Made by a program: the position numbers and the translations under genes | In this document: piece after piece, positions 1 through 20,954 of the stretch | Layout of the letters: the number at the start of each line of letters is the position of its first letter | Position numbering within the stretch: position 1 is the stretch's first letter | Assembly: GCA_963693365.1 (NCBI GenBank) | Contig: CAVNZM010000004.1 | Location: 9,796,001-9,860,000 of the forward strand | Length of the DNA: 64,000 nucleotides | Source of the DNA: Amoebidium appalachense | Taxonomy: Eukaryota; Ichthyosporea | Direction of reading: 5' to 3' | Notes under the pieces: generated by a model | The model's database searches: none | What the model saw: only the letters and a program-made list of their open reading frames with translations | Told to the model about the DNA's origin: nothing

Positions 1-4
1 GGAA

Positions 5-5
5 T

Positions 6-58
<53 letters not shown>

Positions 59-75
59 CGCGCGCATGTGTGTAT

Positions 76-121
<46 letters not shown>

Positions 122-166
122 ACATGTTATACGAAAATGTTCATGTGTGTGTGTGTGTGTGTGTTG
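5..166. repeat. (GT)n microsatellite with a (GC)n core
   Basis: Long GT repeat interrupted by CG dinucleotides at about 50-65 (alternating purine-pyrimidine throughout, Z-DNA-prone), then variant GTAT/GTGC units. It lies in what should be an intron of the CLIP-like gene. Confidence 0.95.
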
Positions 167-594
167 TTCAAGTGTCTGTGTGTGAAAGGGGATCCAGGGA
201 CGGAAGGCAGGAGGGGGGGGGAAGGTGAGTGACGGGCCAGGGTTTGAAGAAACAAACACCCACTTGATCATTAAAAAACATCACAAGGCGAAATAAACCA
301 CAGAGCATCCACCCTTCCTGCAACACACATTCTTCCAGGAAGAAAAACAGAAAACATTCAAGGCGCCCCCCTTCCAACACGCAGCCATACAGACCTACAG
401 AGAGCGGACACACATGCACACACACACACATAACAACGTATACATTTAGACCCACCCATGCACACACACGCCCAGCTAAGGAAACACGACTAGCAACCAT
501 TTTCATAGGGGCCCAAAACCAAAAACTGACATTTTGAGGGTTGAATGGGGCGGGGGATGGGGACGGGGAGGGAGGAAGGGGGGGGGATTTTTAC

Positions 595-9130
<8,536 letters not shown>

Positions 9131-9139
9131 CCACCAATA

Positions 9140-9231
9140 ATGAAATTTGGCCAAGCGCTGATCGTACTACTAGCGATCGTTTTCCATGATTGTGCGTCAA
9201 GGGAACTCGGAGATGTTTGGCCATTGCGCCG
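9140..9231 (+). CDS. Candidate first exon of a small secreted protein
   Basis: An ATG opens MKFGQALIVLLAIVFHDCAS, a good signal-peptide profile (Lys, hydrophobic core, small residues), then RELGDVWPLR and a donor CGCCG|GTGGGT leaving two nucleotides. The phase fits an acceptor at 12971, which gives KVDEKNWKQALMEIDGSY and a stop at 13027-13029. Nothing else joins them across 3.7 kb, so this is a weak gene call. Confidence 0.3.
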
Positions 9232-9251
9232 GTGGGTCCCACCTGCAGTGG

Positions 9252-9262
9252 GGTGGTGGCCT

Positions 9263-9301
<39 letters not shown>

Positions 9302-9368
9302 ACCTCCCCCCCCCACCTCCCCCCCCCCCCCCCAGTGGCCCGCGCCCAACAGCCCCCCTCCCTGCCCC

Positions 9369-9400
<32 letters not shown>

Positions 9401-9620
9401 TTGCCCCTCAGATAGTTTGAGGGGTGGGGGGACCCACCCAGCCCACGATCAGGTGGGTCCCCCCGGGGGTACCGCCACGCTACGCCCCTAAATTTACTAG
9501 CCCCCCTCCCCCCCTTCCCCCCTGCCCCCTCCCCATCCCCCCCCCCCCCCCCCCAAAAAAAAATAAATAAAATAAAATAAAATAAAATAAAAATAAAAAA
9601 TAAAAAATAAAAAAATCCCC
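9252..9620. repeat. Poly-C tracts and (AAAAT)n
   Basis: Several C runs of 13-36 nt (9265-9400 and 9505-9554), then an A-rich AAAAT/AAATA repeat at 9555-9616. Confidence 0.9.
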
Positions 9621-9888
9621 TTACAGTATAACAAGCCTGGGGTGGTTCACAAACACTGCGGCCATGCCACATTTCTAAGATTCTGGATGTCTGAACTTCT
9701 AATAAAGACTCTATAATTCATATAGACCTCCTGTACCATGTTACATCTAGGCTAATTCAAAATTTAAAGGCGGTGGTCCAACACAAAATACTATCCTTAA
9801 CCTTCGGAAAAGGTCCAAAACACTCAGACAGGGCAATTATTGCGTGCTACCTTAATATTTTACAATTACTAAGAATTGTAATAGACTG

Positions 9889-9976
9889 TGTTATAGTTAA
9901 AGATGACCGTCGAAACATCCGATTCGGACCCTGTTTTAGTTAAAGATGACCGTCGAAAACTCCGATTCGGACCCTG
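9889..9976. repeat. 43-bp tandem duplication
   Basis: Two adjacent copies (from 9889 and from 9932) of a unit containing TAAAGATGACCGTCGAAA and GATTCGGACCCTG, with a few mismatches. Its surroundings (9660-11150) are AT-richer unique DNA without exons. Confidence 0.85.
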
Positions 9977-10237
9977 AACAACCCACCTACCCTCTTTGCA
10001 CATTATGACCTGACTAGAACTAATCATGTTTAGTAGCTAGCGGAAATAAGGAACGTCGGATTGCCTATAAAGCAGAGAAACCCGCTCTCTGTTTAAATAT
10101 TCTATCTGGACTCCCAAATGTGGACCTTATCCTGTCCCCCCTTCCACCACCATCTCCTCCAAATATGTAGATGCCCCCCTCCCCCCCACCCATCTCCTCC
10201 ACGCGCACGTGTGTGTTTGTGTGTGTGACACAAGTTG

Positions 10238-10278
<41 letters not shown>

Positions 10279-12970
10279 TTGCGGTGTGTGTGGGTATGGG
10301 TGTGGGTTTGTGTGTGTGTGCGGTGTATGCGTGTGATGATGCGTGCATGTGTGCATGCGTGAGCGCGTGCGTGCGTTGCGCGTGTGTGCGTGCGTGCGAG
10401 TGCGCGTGCGTGCTTGGGTGGGTGTGCGCGTGCGTGCGTGTGTGCGCGTGCGCGTGCGTGCGTGTGAGCAAGCACGCTTGTGCTCATCCATGGCTGGCTC
10501 ACGCTCTAACCTGTGCACGGTACAGCTACAGGGTGCCATTTACTTTAAGTCATAGTATCCTGCAACCCACCGCAGAGGCCTGCGTGGATGAATAGCAAAA
10601 AAAAGTTGGGGGGGGGGGGGGGGGGGGGGGTAGGGGGGTAGTAACGAATCTTTGACAGCCATATAACCACTGCCACTGCCCTACTGCTCTCGAATTCACT
10701 GTACCTAGGCATTTTATCGTGGTGGTGTCCGCCATCACGACTGAGTTTAGAGTTTTTCACTGAGTAATCATTTTTTAGTAGTCAAGTAAATAGAGTAAGT
10801 AGAATTTTTAGTAATCATGAGTCATAATTATTATCGTTCTATCAACAATCATCACTAATTGGAAGGCTAGCGCTTATGGAAAGTGGTCGCCGACTCAATG
10901 ATGCGCATTCCCACTCAGTTTAAATTTAGGCGAGTGTTGGTGACTTAGGATTCTGAATCACGTTAAGGTCTATGTCGGCATTTTTTGGCTCAAAGTAAAT
11001 ATGACGTCTTTTTTAGGTTATTTTAACAGCACGGTATATAATTGGCTTTGCCTAGATAAGGTGCAATTTCCTTTTAATAAAAGAATTTACATGATTCGCT
11101 ATTTATAAACAAATCTTAGAGAAATGCCGTCATAAATGTCAAGAACATGTCCTCGACCCATTTTTTGGGATATCTGTCTCCCCCCCCCCCCCCCCTCCCC
11201 TTCCCCTCCTTCCCCTTCCCATCTCCCCCCCCCCCCCCCCATCGGCCCACCTGCGTCCGCGGCCCCTCACACCCAAATGTTAAGGTCTAATTCGGCATTA
11301 CAGTAATTATGATAAGTATGTCAGAATGCTTACACTTTGCCATGACGTCGACGTCAGCATGTGAGCGCCATCCTGAGATATGCTGGCTTAGCCAGGACGG
11401 GTTACTTGCTCGATGTCGGAGGTTCTTGTGCTCCCTTAATATTAATACTACTGCGAATTATATTTTCACAACGTAGCGCACAATTGCGCCCCAGAAAATT
11501 TGAACTTTCCACTGTTGCTAGTCGTCTCAAAGGTTGCTTCAGAAGTTAGCTATGTAGAAACCAATCGGATCAAAGACAATTATAACCATAGATGGCAGTA
11601 CTAATTTTCAATCAGTGAAATTTTCTACCTTAAGGCTTTAAGAACACGACGAACGGCGTCCATGCCGCGAAAAGATATGTGGCGCTAGCAGCAGGGAACA
11701 CTAGTCAGTACGGGAGCAGACTTGAACAACAAATATCTCTACAAATGTTAGGGTCACCTTAACACTTCGTTTGATGAACTTCGTGTTGCTCTCTCTGTGG
11801 TGAGCTCACTTGGAAGTTTCATCTTCAGCAGGACTGAGGCCAGGAGGTTTCATATTTGGTCGGGTCGGTCGGACGGCCCGGAATATTCGGGCCCATGCAA
11901 GCACGGCCATGTAGAAACACCTAGATGGCCGTGGGCCTGCCCAAGCCATCGGAATCGCGGACTCGCACAAGTATTAGTATCCATATTTCAATGCCGGTAC
12001 TATGGTGTTTGTGCGCGCTGGCAGCACCAACGCAAAGGTTGCTTTTTTTGGTGGTGGTGGTGGGCGGTTGGGGAGGGGAGAGGGGCTCGGGCAAAAGACT
12101 CTCTTTCGGTTCGGGCAGCCAGCCTTGATGATTTCTTAGACCGAAACAGGCCGCCGGCGCAGCCCGGCTTGACACCAGGAGGCCAGTAACGTTTGGGGGA
12201 AAGATGCTATATATGGAAGGTGCCGCAGATTATTGGGGTGCATGAGCCCAACTTGACAACTGGGCGGTCAAAAGCCAGCAAAAGCAATTTTTCCCGAACA
12301 CATACACCAAGGTGGCCGGCGTGCGGAGGAAAAGGGCGGGAAACAGCGAGAGACATACAGCGAAACCAGCGTTTTGTGAATAGGCTGCTCGTATAGCCAG
12401 CGACAACAATAACGGTTGGTGTCTTTGAATGCATGTTTGACGGCGTCTTTGTAAAAGCCTCACTCCTGAATTACTCTGCTGTTGGTGCACACAAGTGTGT
12501 GGGTGTGTTTGTAGGTGGATGTAATCGAGAAGCCGGAGGGGCTTACATGTATCATTGTGTCTCTCTGTGCGTGTGGAGGGCCGGAAGGCTTAAGCCTTCC
12601 CTATACAACTTCCCTCCTCTTCTCGCCACCCCTTTCTCCCTCCTCCGCCTGGGCCCCCTCTACCCAACCGCTCTTTCTGCCCACTCCCCCCCCCCCCCCC
12701 CCCCTACCCCCCCTCCCCCCCCCCCCCCGCCCGCTCCCCTTCACCGCTCTCCCCCATACCCCCTTCCCTCCCTCAAGTCTCTGCCCTCCTCCTCCCCCCC
12801 CCCTTTCCCCCTCCCCGTGCTGCCTTCCCCACTCAACCTCACCTCGCCCCCTTCGATTCCTAGTAGCACTTCTATTCACCAACTTTTTTGTTTATTCGAG
12901 TGGATGAGATGTGTGTGGGTGAGCGAAGGACGGGGTTGTGTTGGACTGGAAGAAGAGAATGGCTTCTGTA
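9977..12970. other. Largest low-repeat stretch, no supported gene
   Basis: Mostly unique sequence with a (GT)n/(GCGT)n patch at 10209-10470 and C tracts at 11180-11240 and 12680-12730. One open frame at 11797-12189 has no recognisable composition or splice context. This is intergenic or the intron of the weak 9140/12972 gene. Confidence 0.5.
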
Positions 12971-12971
12971 G

Positions 12972-13029
12972 CAAGGTTGACGAAAAAAACTGGAAGCAGG
13001 CACTGATGGAGATTGATGGATCGTACTAA
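12972..13029 (+). CDS. Candidate terminal exon of the small secreted protein
   Basis: After CTTCTGTAG the frame reads RKVDEKNWKQALMEIDGSY then TAA, completing the split codon left by 9140-9231. The charged helical sequence looks coding, and a 48-bp tandem repeat starts right after the stop. It may instead belong to an unrecognised gene upstream. Confidence 0.25.
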
Positions 13030-13031
13030 AC

Positions 13032-13125
13032 GGGTTAGTGTTAAGCGTGGTGTGTGTGGGTCCGTGTCTGTGGTGTATGGGGTTAGTGTTAAGCGTGGTG
13101 TGTGTGGGTCCGTGTCTGTGGTGCA
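13032..13125. repeat. 48-bp tandem duplication
   Basis: Two nearly identical units starting at GGGTTAGTGTTAAGCG (13032 and 13080), diverging after GTCTGTGGTG. Confidence 0.85.
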
Positions 13126-13129
13126 TCTG

Positions 13130-13753
13130 TGGTGGACGAAGCAAATGGGAGAGTTGGAGGGAAGTTCGGACGGTGCGGATGTGGTCAACTTGAAGGGGCA
13201 AAAAGGGGGAGCTGGGTGGCGAGGGATCCTCTAGCTAGGGGTTTGCTGTTACATGATAACATAGGTTGTGGTGGCGGTGTGCACACTGCCAAACAAGCAA
13301 CTGCATCTTCGGCAGATTATCCAAACATGTTGTTCCAGATTAAAAACTGACTTTTCCTCTGTAGGCACACCTCACGTTGTCCAGTTGTTATGACTAGCCA
13401 AGCATAGGAGCCACTCTTTACGACAGGTAGGTTTTTCCTCACTAGTTCCCCTTCCTCCTTGTCTTCCTCTCCCTCTTTCCACCATTACCACCACCAAGAT
13501 GCTTCTAGTGCATTGTTGTTGACCAACATCAACATGCTCTACCTTGCCTGGTGAGTTTTATGCTTGCTGTATGTTTGGTAGAAAAGAGCCGAGGAGTGAA
13601 GGAATATCTGTTTTAGGGACAGGGAATGAGCCTGAAGTAAGGAAGAGAAGTGTTAAGCTGGGTGCGGATCAACGGGTGGGGTGGTTGAGGGGTGCAAGGT
13701 ATCTGTTGTGGATATGTATGGTGACTGTGTGGTGCATCCCCCCCCCTCCCCCC

Positions 13754-13784
<31 letters not shown>

Positions 13785-14238
13785 ATACACCACCACCACC
13801 ACGACCAACATACACACACACATCACACACATACCATCCCCTATCTCTCGGGGGCCATGTTTGAGGTTTGGGAGATTTTATTTCCTCCCTGTCTCAATGA
13901 CCAGCCCCCCCCCCCCCCCCCCCCCCCCCCCCCGTTTTCCCCACATTCATCATATGTGGTGCATGGTGCTTGCTCTTATATCGATCTGTTCTCAGCACTA
14001 CGTACTGCACTTACCCCCTTCCCTCCCCCCCCCTCCCCCCCCCCCTCTTCTTTGCTCATAACGAGCCTTTTCCGACTCTGTCTCGTCATCACTTTGGTAT
14101 GCTTTTTAGTATTAATCCGTGTTTTCATGTTGTAGAATTGTGTTTGCCCCCATATCCCCCGCCGCTTAATCCCCCCCTCCCCCCTTCTTTTTAAAACACC
14201 CAGCTCCCCTTCCTCCCTTCCTCCCTCCCTCCCTCCCC

Positions 14239-14286
<48 letters not shown>

Positions 14287-14438
14287 CCCCCCCCAAACAC
14301 ACACACACACATCCTCCCCTTTTACCTATCACACCCAACCAACCAAGCACTACGAACAAACACATGTGCTGACCAATCCACACATTTACCAACACGCACA
14401 CACACACACATGTACACAGTGAATCTCTCCCTGCGACC
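13130..14438. other. Intergenic, C-tract rich
   Basis: It contains C runs at 13739-13770, 13904-13933, 14020-14046 and 14231-14294 and no defended coding sequence. It is the likely upstream region of the gene starting at 14439; I see no clear TATA box near that start. Confidence 0.5.
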
Positions 14439-14991
14439 ATGAGATCCACAGTGTGGACGGTGGCCGTGGCCTTTTTGGCTCTGTCCGCCGCCACAGCCCA
14501 GCCGCCCGAAGATCGCCAAGAGCCCCCCCACACATATATCCCACCGGACGATGACACCCCCCACTCGAGTATTTCGAGCCACACACAACCACCCTCGATA
14601 CCTCCAAGCATGGGGCAGCCACCCCCACACACTATGGGCATGCCACCACCTTCCTTTTCGGGACATCCTCCCCCGCCCAGAAGGGGGATGGGATTGGACG
14701 ATAGGAACGATAGGATGAATAGGCAGAGGATGGGCAGGGGGCCGGGTGGCTTCGGGGGCCCACCCCCGACAGATCGGATGGAGAGGCCACAGCATATGCA
14801 GGTGGGTGATTGGCGGTGATGGAGGAGGGGGATTTGGGAGGGAAAGGGGAGGGGGGGGGGGGAGGGGGGGGGGGGGTTGAATGTGTCATAAAGCACGGAG
14901 CACGCGTTGATTAAGGAAGGCAAACATGTTGGTATGGTGCAGTCACAAGGAGGGTTGGGTGGGTGGGGGGTGGGTGGGTGGGTGGGCCTGA

Positions 14992-15032
<41 letters not shown>

Positions 15033-15310
15033 CCACATGACCGTCCATAGGCAAGTTAACAATTTATTGGCGTGTGGTTTGGGATAAGCGCTTATCGTTT
15101 CTTTTACTTCTTGTGTGCCCCCCCTCCCCCCCCCCCCGCCCCTCCCCCCTTGCCAATGTTTGTGTGTGCCCTCCTTCCCCCCCCCTCCACCCCCCCCCCC
15201 CCCCCCCTCCTTTTGCAGATGTGTTGGTGTTTGTTTATTTGTTGAAGGTGTGCTTTTTTCCTTGCCTTTTTTTCGCGGGGGGGGGGGGGGGGGGGGGATC
15301 TGGTGGATTG
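14231..15310. repeat. Poly-C and poly-G tracts around the first exon of the TANGO1-like gene
   Basis: C about 50 nt at 14231-14283, G39 at 14993-15031, then C runs (15118-15208) and G18 at 15279-15297. The G39 run is in the first intron. Confidence 0.9.
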
Positions 15311-16491
15311 GAAGTGCAAGGGGATCTGTAAGTAAGATATGGAGAAACACGATCTGAGGGAGGGAGTGGAATGGAAGGTTTGGGGAAAGTAACTGTAAGG
15401 TAGGATGAAATGAGCAAAATTTGAAGCTTGATCACGAGATCTGTGCTGGGTGTTACTGGGATGGTGTGTGTGTAGTTGCACTGAGAGGACACTATTCTAT
15501 AAGATGATGTTTTTTCTGCTAAATATTATCCCAACTCCCCCCAATTGCTCCCCCCCCCAACCCCACCCCAACCCAGCCCCCCACCCCAACTCTCCCCCAT
15601 GCCTTTCCCAAAATGACCACACACATAAGCTCATGGACACACACACCCGCGTGTGCATGCACATACGATCCACCACCCACTCTCTTTATACCCAACATGC
15701 CACGTCTCCACACCTACACCTACACGTGCACTTCCAGCCTCCCCAGCAGGCACGTCTCCCCGAAGCAGAGCAAGACGACACAGTCGGAAGGATGTTTCAG
15801 GGAGAAGAGGGACACAGTGACAAACCCGACGAATTCCACCCCCCTCCACCCCAACCACCCCCGCAAACCGAAACACATGAAGACACACCACCACCGCCTA
15901 CGCCTACGCCACCCAAAGAGATGAATTTGGAGGAGGCACATGCACACTCACACGGAGAGGGAGATGGTGACCACGGGCATACGCACGGGGGGCACGCACA
16001 CGCACACGATGGCGACGAACACGGACACACACACAGTCACGGAGGAGGCCACGGACACACGCACGGAGGGGGGCCAAGGTAGTTTCGGAGCCAGGCATGA
16101 TGCTGCAGATAGTGGACCAGGTGGTGGTGGCCATGGGCAGGGCAGGAGATATCGTGGCACAGGACCCAATGCAGGTAGCGCATGCTTGTGCATCCCCCCC
16201 CCCCCCCCCCCCCCCCTTCCCCCCCGCTGTCTCCTGTGCAGAGTCACACATACGGATACACGCACACTCACATGAACACATACACACAGGAACACATATA
16301 CACGAACACGAACACACACACGCATGCGGACACACACATGCACATGCACACACGCACATGCACACGGACAACGAAAACACGAAAACGAGTACAAACACGA
16401 ACACGAAAACCAGCACCAACACATGTTAGCCTCGCCCGCACATATTTGTGTTGGTGTGTGATGGGGCGAGAGTTTGCTCTCTCTCTCTCTC

Positions 16492-16528
<37 letters not shown>

Positions 16529-16630
16529 CCACCACCACCACCACCACTCTTCCCCTCCCCCCCCCTTCGCTCTCTATCTCTGCCCTCCCCCCTTCCTCCC
16601 GCTTGCTCTCTTTCTGGTCTCCTTCTCTCC

Positions 16631-16662
<32 letters not shown>

Positions 16663-17333
16663 CCCCACCCTCCCTTTCCCGTCTCTCTCTCGCACGTGTG
16701 TGTGCGCGCGCGCGCGTGTGTGTGTGTGTGTGTTTGTGTGTGTGCCTCCCTCCTCCCCCTTTTCGTTCTTAACGGTCCCCCTCCCTTCTCTTTTCACCCC
16801 TCTCCCTATCCCTCCCTCCCTCTCCACCCCCCTCCGTTTCTCTCTGTATCTCCCCCCCCCCCCCCCCCCCCCCCCCCCGTTTCCCCAACCCAGCGTTTCT
16901 CCCTCGTTAGAAATTCCCCTTTCATCCATACCACCCGCGCACATACCTGCGCATCCATCGAACCCTACCGGTATATTCCACCTGAATCCCCTCCTTCCTG
17001 CCCTTTTCCTGACTCGTGTTCCCGAATTTTTCGGCTTCTTTTCTTGTTGTGCTTTCCAAAGTTCTATCTCTCCCTTAAGCCCCCCCCCCCCCGGGTTGAC
17101 CCGCCCAAGCTCAGTTGATGCTGCTGTCTGAGTTGGAGTGTCGTATATACGCGGGCTAAGGGGTCGAAACTCAGACGCAATTGATGACTTGGGTCCTCCC
17201 TGAGGATGGGCTCTGCTTATGACGCATACTGTGCACATGGCTGATGTTGCATACTTGAATGTTTGCCTTTGCATGTGTCCTGCACCATGCTTCTCGTCGT
17301 GTATGCGTACTTTGTACCGTGTTCCGCATTCAA

Positions 17334-17380
<47 letters not shown>

Positions 17381-17531
17381 ACACAAAAAAAAAAAAATCA
17401 TGGCTCTTTTTTTAAGCACCTGCACACATGCATACGTGTGCATATATTCCTTTGCTTCATAGCTTTGTTGTTATGTGTTTGCGTTGCTATTTCAGTTGTG
17501 CCGCGCTTGTCTGCTTAGGTGTGTTTGGAGG

Positions 17532-17563
<32 letters not shown>

Positions 17564-18032
17564 TCCGCTTGGGCTTTCGCCTCTTGCGTCTGTTCCCAAT
17601 CGCAAGCTTCTGGGCTCTGTTGGATAAGGGTGGCCCTCCCAAGAGTCGTAATGCATAAACCTTTGTGTTTTCCGTTCTGCATATCTGCCTTACGGTGTCC
17701 GTTGTGATCCAGCCCTCCCCCCCCCCCTCCCCCCCTCCCACGCACACACACACACGCACGTACACACACACACACACACACACACCAACACTCCCCTGCA
17801 GGCAACACTGGAACTGTTTTTTGGCAAGTCCGAATGATTGCTTTTTTTTTTGTGGGGGGAGAGGGGGGAGGGGGGGGGGGGGGGGGGGCATTTGCCTGCT
17901 GTTGAGGATTGAGGTAGCATTTATGTTGTGATGTGCAGAGCCTGGGAGATCGATGCATGATCATGGGGCACTAAGAACCGACTTGCTCTTCCCCACCCTC
18001 TGTCCCACTACCCATACACACATGCGCTCGCG

Positions 18033-18073
<41 letters not shown>

Positions 18074-20954
18074 GCCTATGCCTGCACATATCTCTTCTTG
18101 CCATCTAATTGCTGGTCCGACCAGGTCGTATCCGCAAACAACAACACACAATCTGCATCTGTTTGCGCCTTGCACAAAAAAATACAGCTTATCACGCAAA
18201 AAAACACCCACAACTGCATGTATCCAACACTCACGGTTTGTTTTCCTTCTGCAGGCTGCTATGGTCGGGGGCACCTTCCTCTCTGGCTTTGTGTTTCTTC
18301 TTCTTATCCAGTGCTGTTGCCGTTGCTGTTGTGGAGGTAGCCGCGACGGGCAGCGTGCAACCGCCCTTGAACAGGAGAAAACACGCCTACTCGCCGATTT
18401 GGATAAGGCAAAAGTTGAAACGGAGAGGAGAGATAAGGAGTTGGCGAGTGTGCGCGAGGAGAGAGACGGGGCGCTACAGGAGAGAGACAGGTGGATGACG
18501 GAGGCACGGACACGTACACGGGAGGTGGAGGCACGTACACAGGCGGAGGCGGAAGGCAAAGCCCAGCTGCAGGCGAGTCTGGCGCAGGCACAGGCAGAGA
18601 TCGAACAGTGGAAACGGGAAACCGAGAGTTTGCGTGCACGGGAGAACCAGATCGGCGCCGAGGCGGAAGCGATTAACGCCGATTTACACCTGTCGCTCCA
18701 GCGTGCAAACGACCAGCTGCAATCGGAGTTGCAATCGGTGAAATCGGACCTCGATCGGGTGATGGCGGAGTGTGCGCAGGCAAAATCGGAGGTTGTCGAA
18801 TGGAGGGCGAAGGAGAGGGAGGCGAGACAGAGGGCGGACGAAACGGAACGGGCGCTAAATGCGGCAAACACTCAGAGGGATCTTCGTGTGTTGCAAGCGG
18901 TAGAGGAAAAACTGCAGGCGGAATCGGTAGCGGCGGGCCTGGCAGAACAGAAATCAGCGCTGGAAAACGAAATCGAGGGTTTGAGGTCGGAGCTTGCGAC
19001 ACTGCGCACGGCAATGGAGTCGATCGCGGCCGATCAGCAAGACGGCGACAGCGAGGATGCGATCGGGGACGAATCGGATATCACCGGCCAATCGAAAGAG
19101 CCGAAACCCAGTGACGAGCCGCACGTGGAGGAGGTGTCAGCCAATGAGGTTGTGGGTGATGACATTGCTGCGGCATCTGATTCGCTAGCGGTGGACGGCA
19201 CGAGCGGCGGGGATGCGAACGACATTGCGCAGGACGAGACTGCGGGCGAAGGGGAGAAGGAGGAGCGGGAGGAGGGAGAGGCTAAGGAAGAAGCGGAGGT
19301 GAAAGAGAATCTGCACGACGGCACAGAGGGAGACGGGTGGGAGAAGATCGAATCTTCTGGAAAACACGCCGCAAACAGCCCCCCAGCCACCAAACAGCCC
19401 ACCCCGCCAATGTCGCCATCCTTTGCTATGTCCCCGGCAGCAAGGGCCATTTCCACCCCTACCGCCAGTGTCCCGACGTCTCCACGTGCGTCTTCCCACG
19501 CCCTGCGTGCGGCACGTGCACGTGCGGCGCTTCTAGAAGGGCAGGTGGCGGGGTTGCAGGCGAGAATCCGCGGGTTGGAGGAGGAGGTGGGGAAGGTGAG
19601 ACAGCAGTACGAGGCGGAGGTGGAGGAGGTGAAAAAGTCGGTAGGGGGGATTCACAGTTCGCTGGAGGCTCAGGTGGTGGAGATGGAGGGGAGGTGCGCC
19701 GAGTTGCAGTCCAAGTTGGACACGGCAATGGGCGAGGTAGCGACATACAAGTCGGAGGCGGAAAGTGCAAACGAGACTTTAAGGGAGAGGGAGAGCAAGT
19801 TTGAGGTGTTGAAGGAATTCTTCAAGGACGAGGCGGCGAGCCTTAAGGCGCGGGTGTCGATTCTGGAGAGGGATTTGGAGGGCGTGAGGCTCAAGGAGAA
19901 GGGGGGCGCTGGAAAAGTGCTCTCGGCTGCAGTCTGATTTGTCGGCGCTTCACGCGGGTATTTCCACTCAGCGCGGCGAATGGGAGAAGAGCAAAAAGGC
20001 GTGGGAGACCGAGCGGGCTACGTTCGAATCGACGATTGCGGATCGCAACGCTTCTGTATCCGAGCTATCGGCAGCGCGTGACTCGGCGCAATATCGGGTC
20101 AGCGAGCTCGAGAGTCGGGTCAGTGAGCTGGAGGGTCGGGTGAACGAGCTCACGGGCCAGCTCGAGTCTGAGCGTTCACGTGCCGAGGAGTTCTCCCGCC
20201 GTGTGGGTGAGCTGCAACGTCAGCGCTCGGTCTCAACTAATCAGCAGCGCCCGGCTACTGTCGCAGGTCCCCCATCCAACTACCCACCCGGGCCACCCGG
20301 GCCAGGTGTCCCAGGCGGCCTGCGACCCCGCGGGCCGGTCCCTACTCCACCCGCAGCCAACCAACCCCCGCACCAACCCCCCTTCCACCAGCCAATCGCT
20401 AGTGCCCCACCCACACCAAGTATGGGTTCCATGCCAGCGCCACAAAACCCACCCGTGCCGGCGCCACAGAATTTCTCCCCCCGCACCCGTCCTATGGCTC
20501 CCCACCCTCGCCCTGCACCCCCAGGCGGTGCCCCAGGATCACGTGGTCCCCCTGGCCCACCCAATCGGCAAGGGTCATTCCAGCGTGGATCGGCAACACC
20601 CCCTGCTGGTGCCCTCCCCCCACAGCCAATCAATCGCCAGCGATCGCAATCGCAATCACAGCGCTGGTCCCCGTCTCCGTCACCGGCGATCCAAAACATG
20701 GACTCGCAGCAAGGGCCCGCTCCCCAGTCCGCATTCTTCAATCCGAACACCTTTGGAGGGAGGGCAAAGTTACCGGCAACTCCCATGGGCATGCCCAATC
20801 CGATGCATTCCTTTAGCGGTGCTATTGGTGGATCTCAGCCCCCCCAGCAGGCAACCAATCAGGTGCGGCGCGTGCACCGCCACCGGCCATGGATGATGAG
20901 GATGACCTGATGGTGTTCAATCGAAAAACGAAGAAGGACCAGGGCCCGCAGTAG
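14439..20954 (+). CDS. TANGO1-like type I membrane protein: signal peptide, His-rich lumen, TM, coiled coils, proline-rich tail
   Basis: Three phase-0 exons: 14439-14801, 15738-16174, 18255-20954, about 1,166 residues. The start [20 protein letters not shown] is a signal peptide. Residues 22-121 are rich in Pro, Met and Gly. Exon 2 has acidic/Pro sequence, then a His-Gly-Asp tract ([20 protein letters not shown] and onward) and [18 protein letters not shown]. Exon 3 opens with a membrane segment ([12 protein letters not shown]) and a palmitoylation-like CCCRCCC. Two coiled-coil blocks follow, split by an acidic Ser/Glu region, then a proline-rich tail ([14 protein letters not shown] and more) ending near [16 protein letters not shown]. 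This domain order is that of TANGO1/cTAGE5-type ER exit-site proteins, whose proline-rich tails bind Sec23. The usual luminal SH3 domain is not visible, so identity is inferred from architecture. Three frame breaks occur at G6 (16068), G6 (19901) and C7 (20839). Confidence 0.75.
16238..16430 (+). other. His-rich sequence in the TANGO1-like intron, possible alternative terminal exon
   Basis: After CCTGTGCAGAG the frame reads [18 protein letters not shown] and further His-rich sequence to a TAG at 16427-16429. It is in phase with the exon ending at 16174. Used as a terminal exon it would give a secreted, TM-less His-rich isoform. It may equally be a degenerating (CA)n tract read as His/Thr. Confidence 0.35.
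17093..17335 (-). mobile_element. SINE-like dispersed repeat, copy 2 (inverted)
   Basis: Reverse complement of 2296-2538 with no difference that I can find over 243 bp. It is bounded by C runs on both sides (17081-17092 and 17336-17366), so its ends may have been replaced by homopolymer growth. It lies in intron 2 of the TANGO1-like gene. Confidence 0.85.
17400..18254. other. Rest of intron 2 of the TANGO1-like gene
   Basis: It holds C31 at 17534-17562, a (CA)n tract at 17763-17785, a G-tract at 17855-17888 and (CG)/(CA) alternation at 18026-18070. A stretch at 17563-17710 is open on both strands but has no splice-consistent exon. Confidence 0.5.
18255..20954 (+). CDS. Large exon: TM, coiled coils and proline-rich domain of the TANGO1-like protein
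   Basis: It begins after TTCTGCAG with [12 protein letters not shown]. Coiled coil runs about 18350-19030 and 19500-20240, with an acidic segment between and a Pro/Gly/Gln-rich tail from about 20260. As read, the frame stops at 19937. Dropping one G from the 19901-19906 run continues the coil ([18 protein letters not shown]). The second frame stops at about 20910, and adding one C at 20839-20845 restores the first frame to the TAG at 20952. An ATG at 18261 could be a start of its own, but the perfect polypyrimidine-CAG before it argues for an internal exon. Confidence 0.8.

Noticed and set aside
11797-12189. 130-codon open frame in unique sequence
   Set aside because: No family signature, odd composition (Trp run from a GGT repeat) and no splice context.
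17563-17710. Open stretch on both strands in intron 2 of the TANGO1-like gene
   Set aside because: No matching splice sites or phase; shares only about 20 bp with a spot near 6347, which I take as chance.
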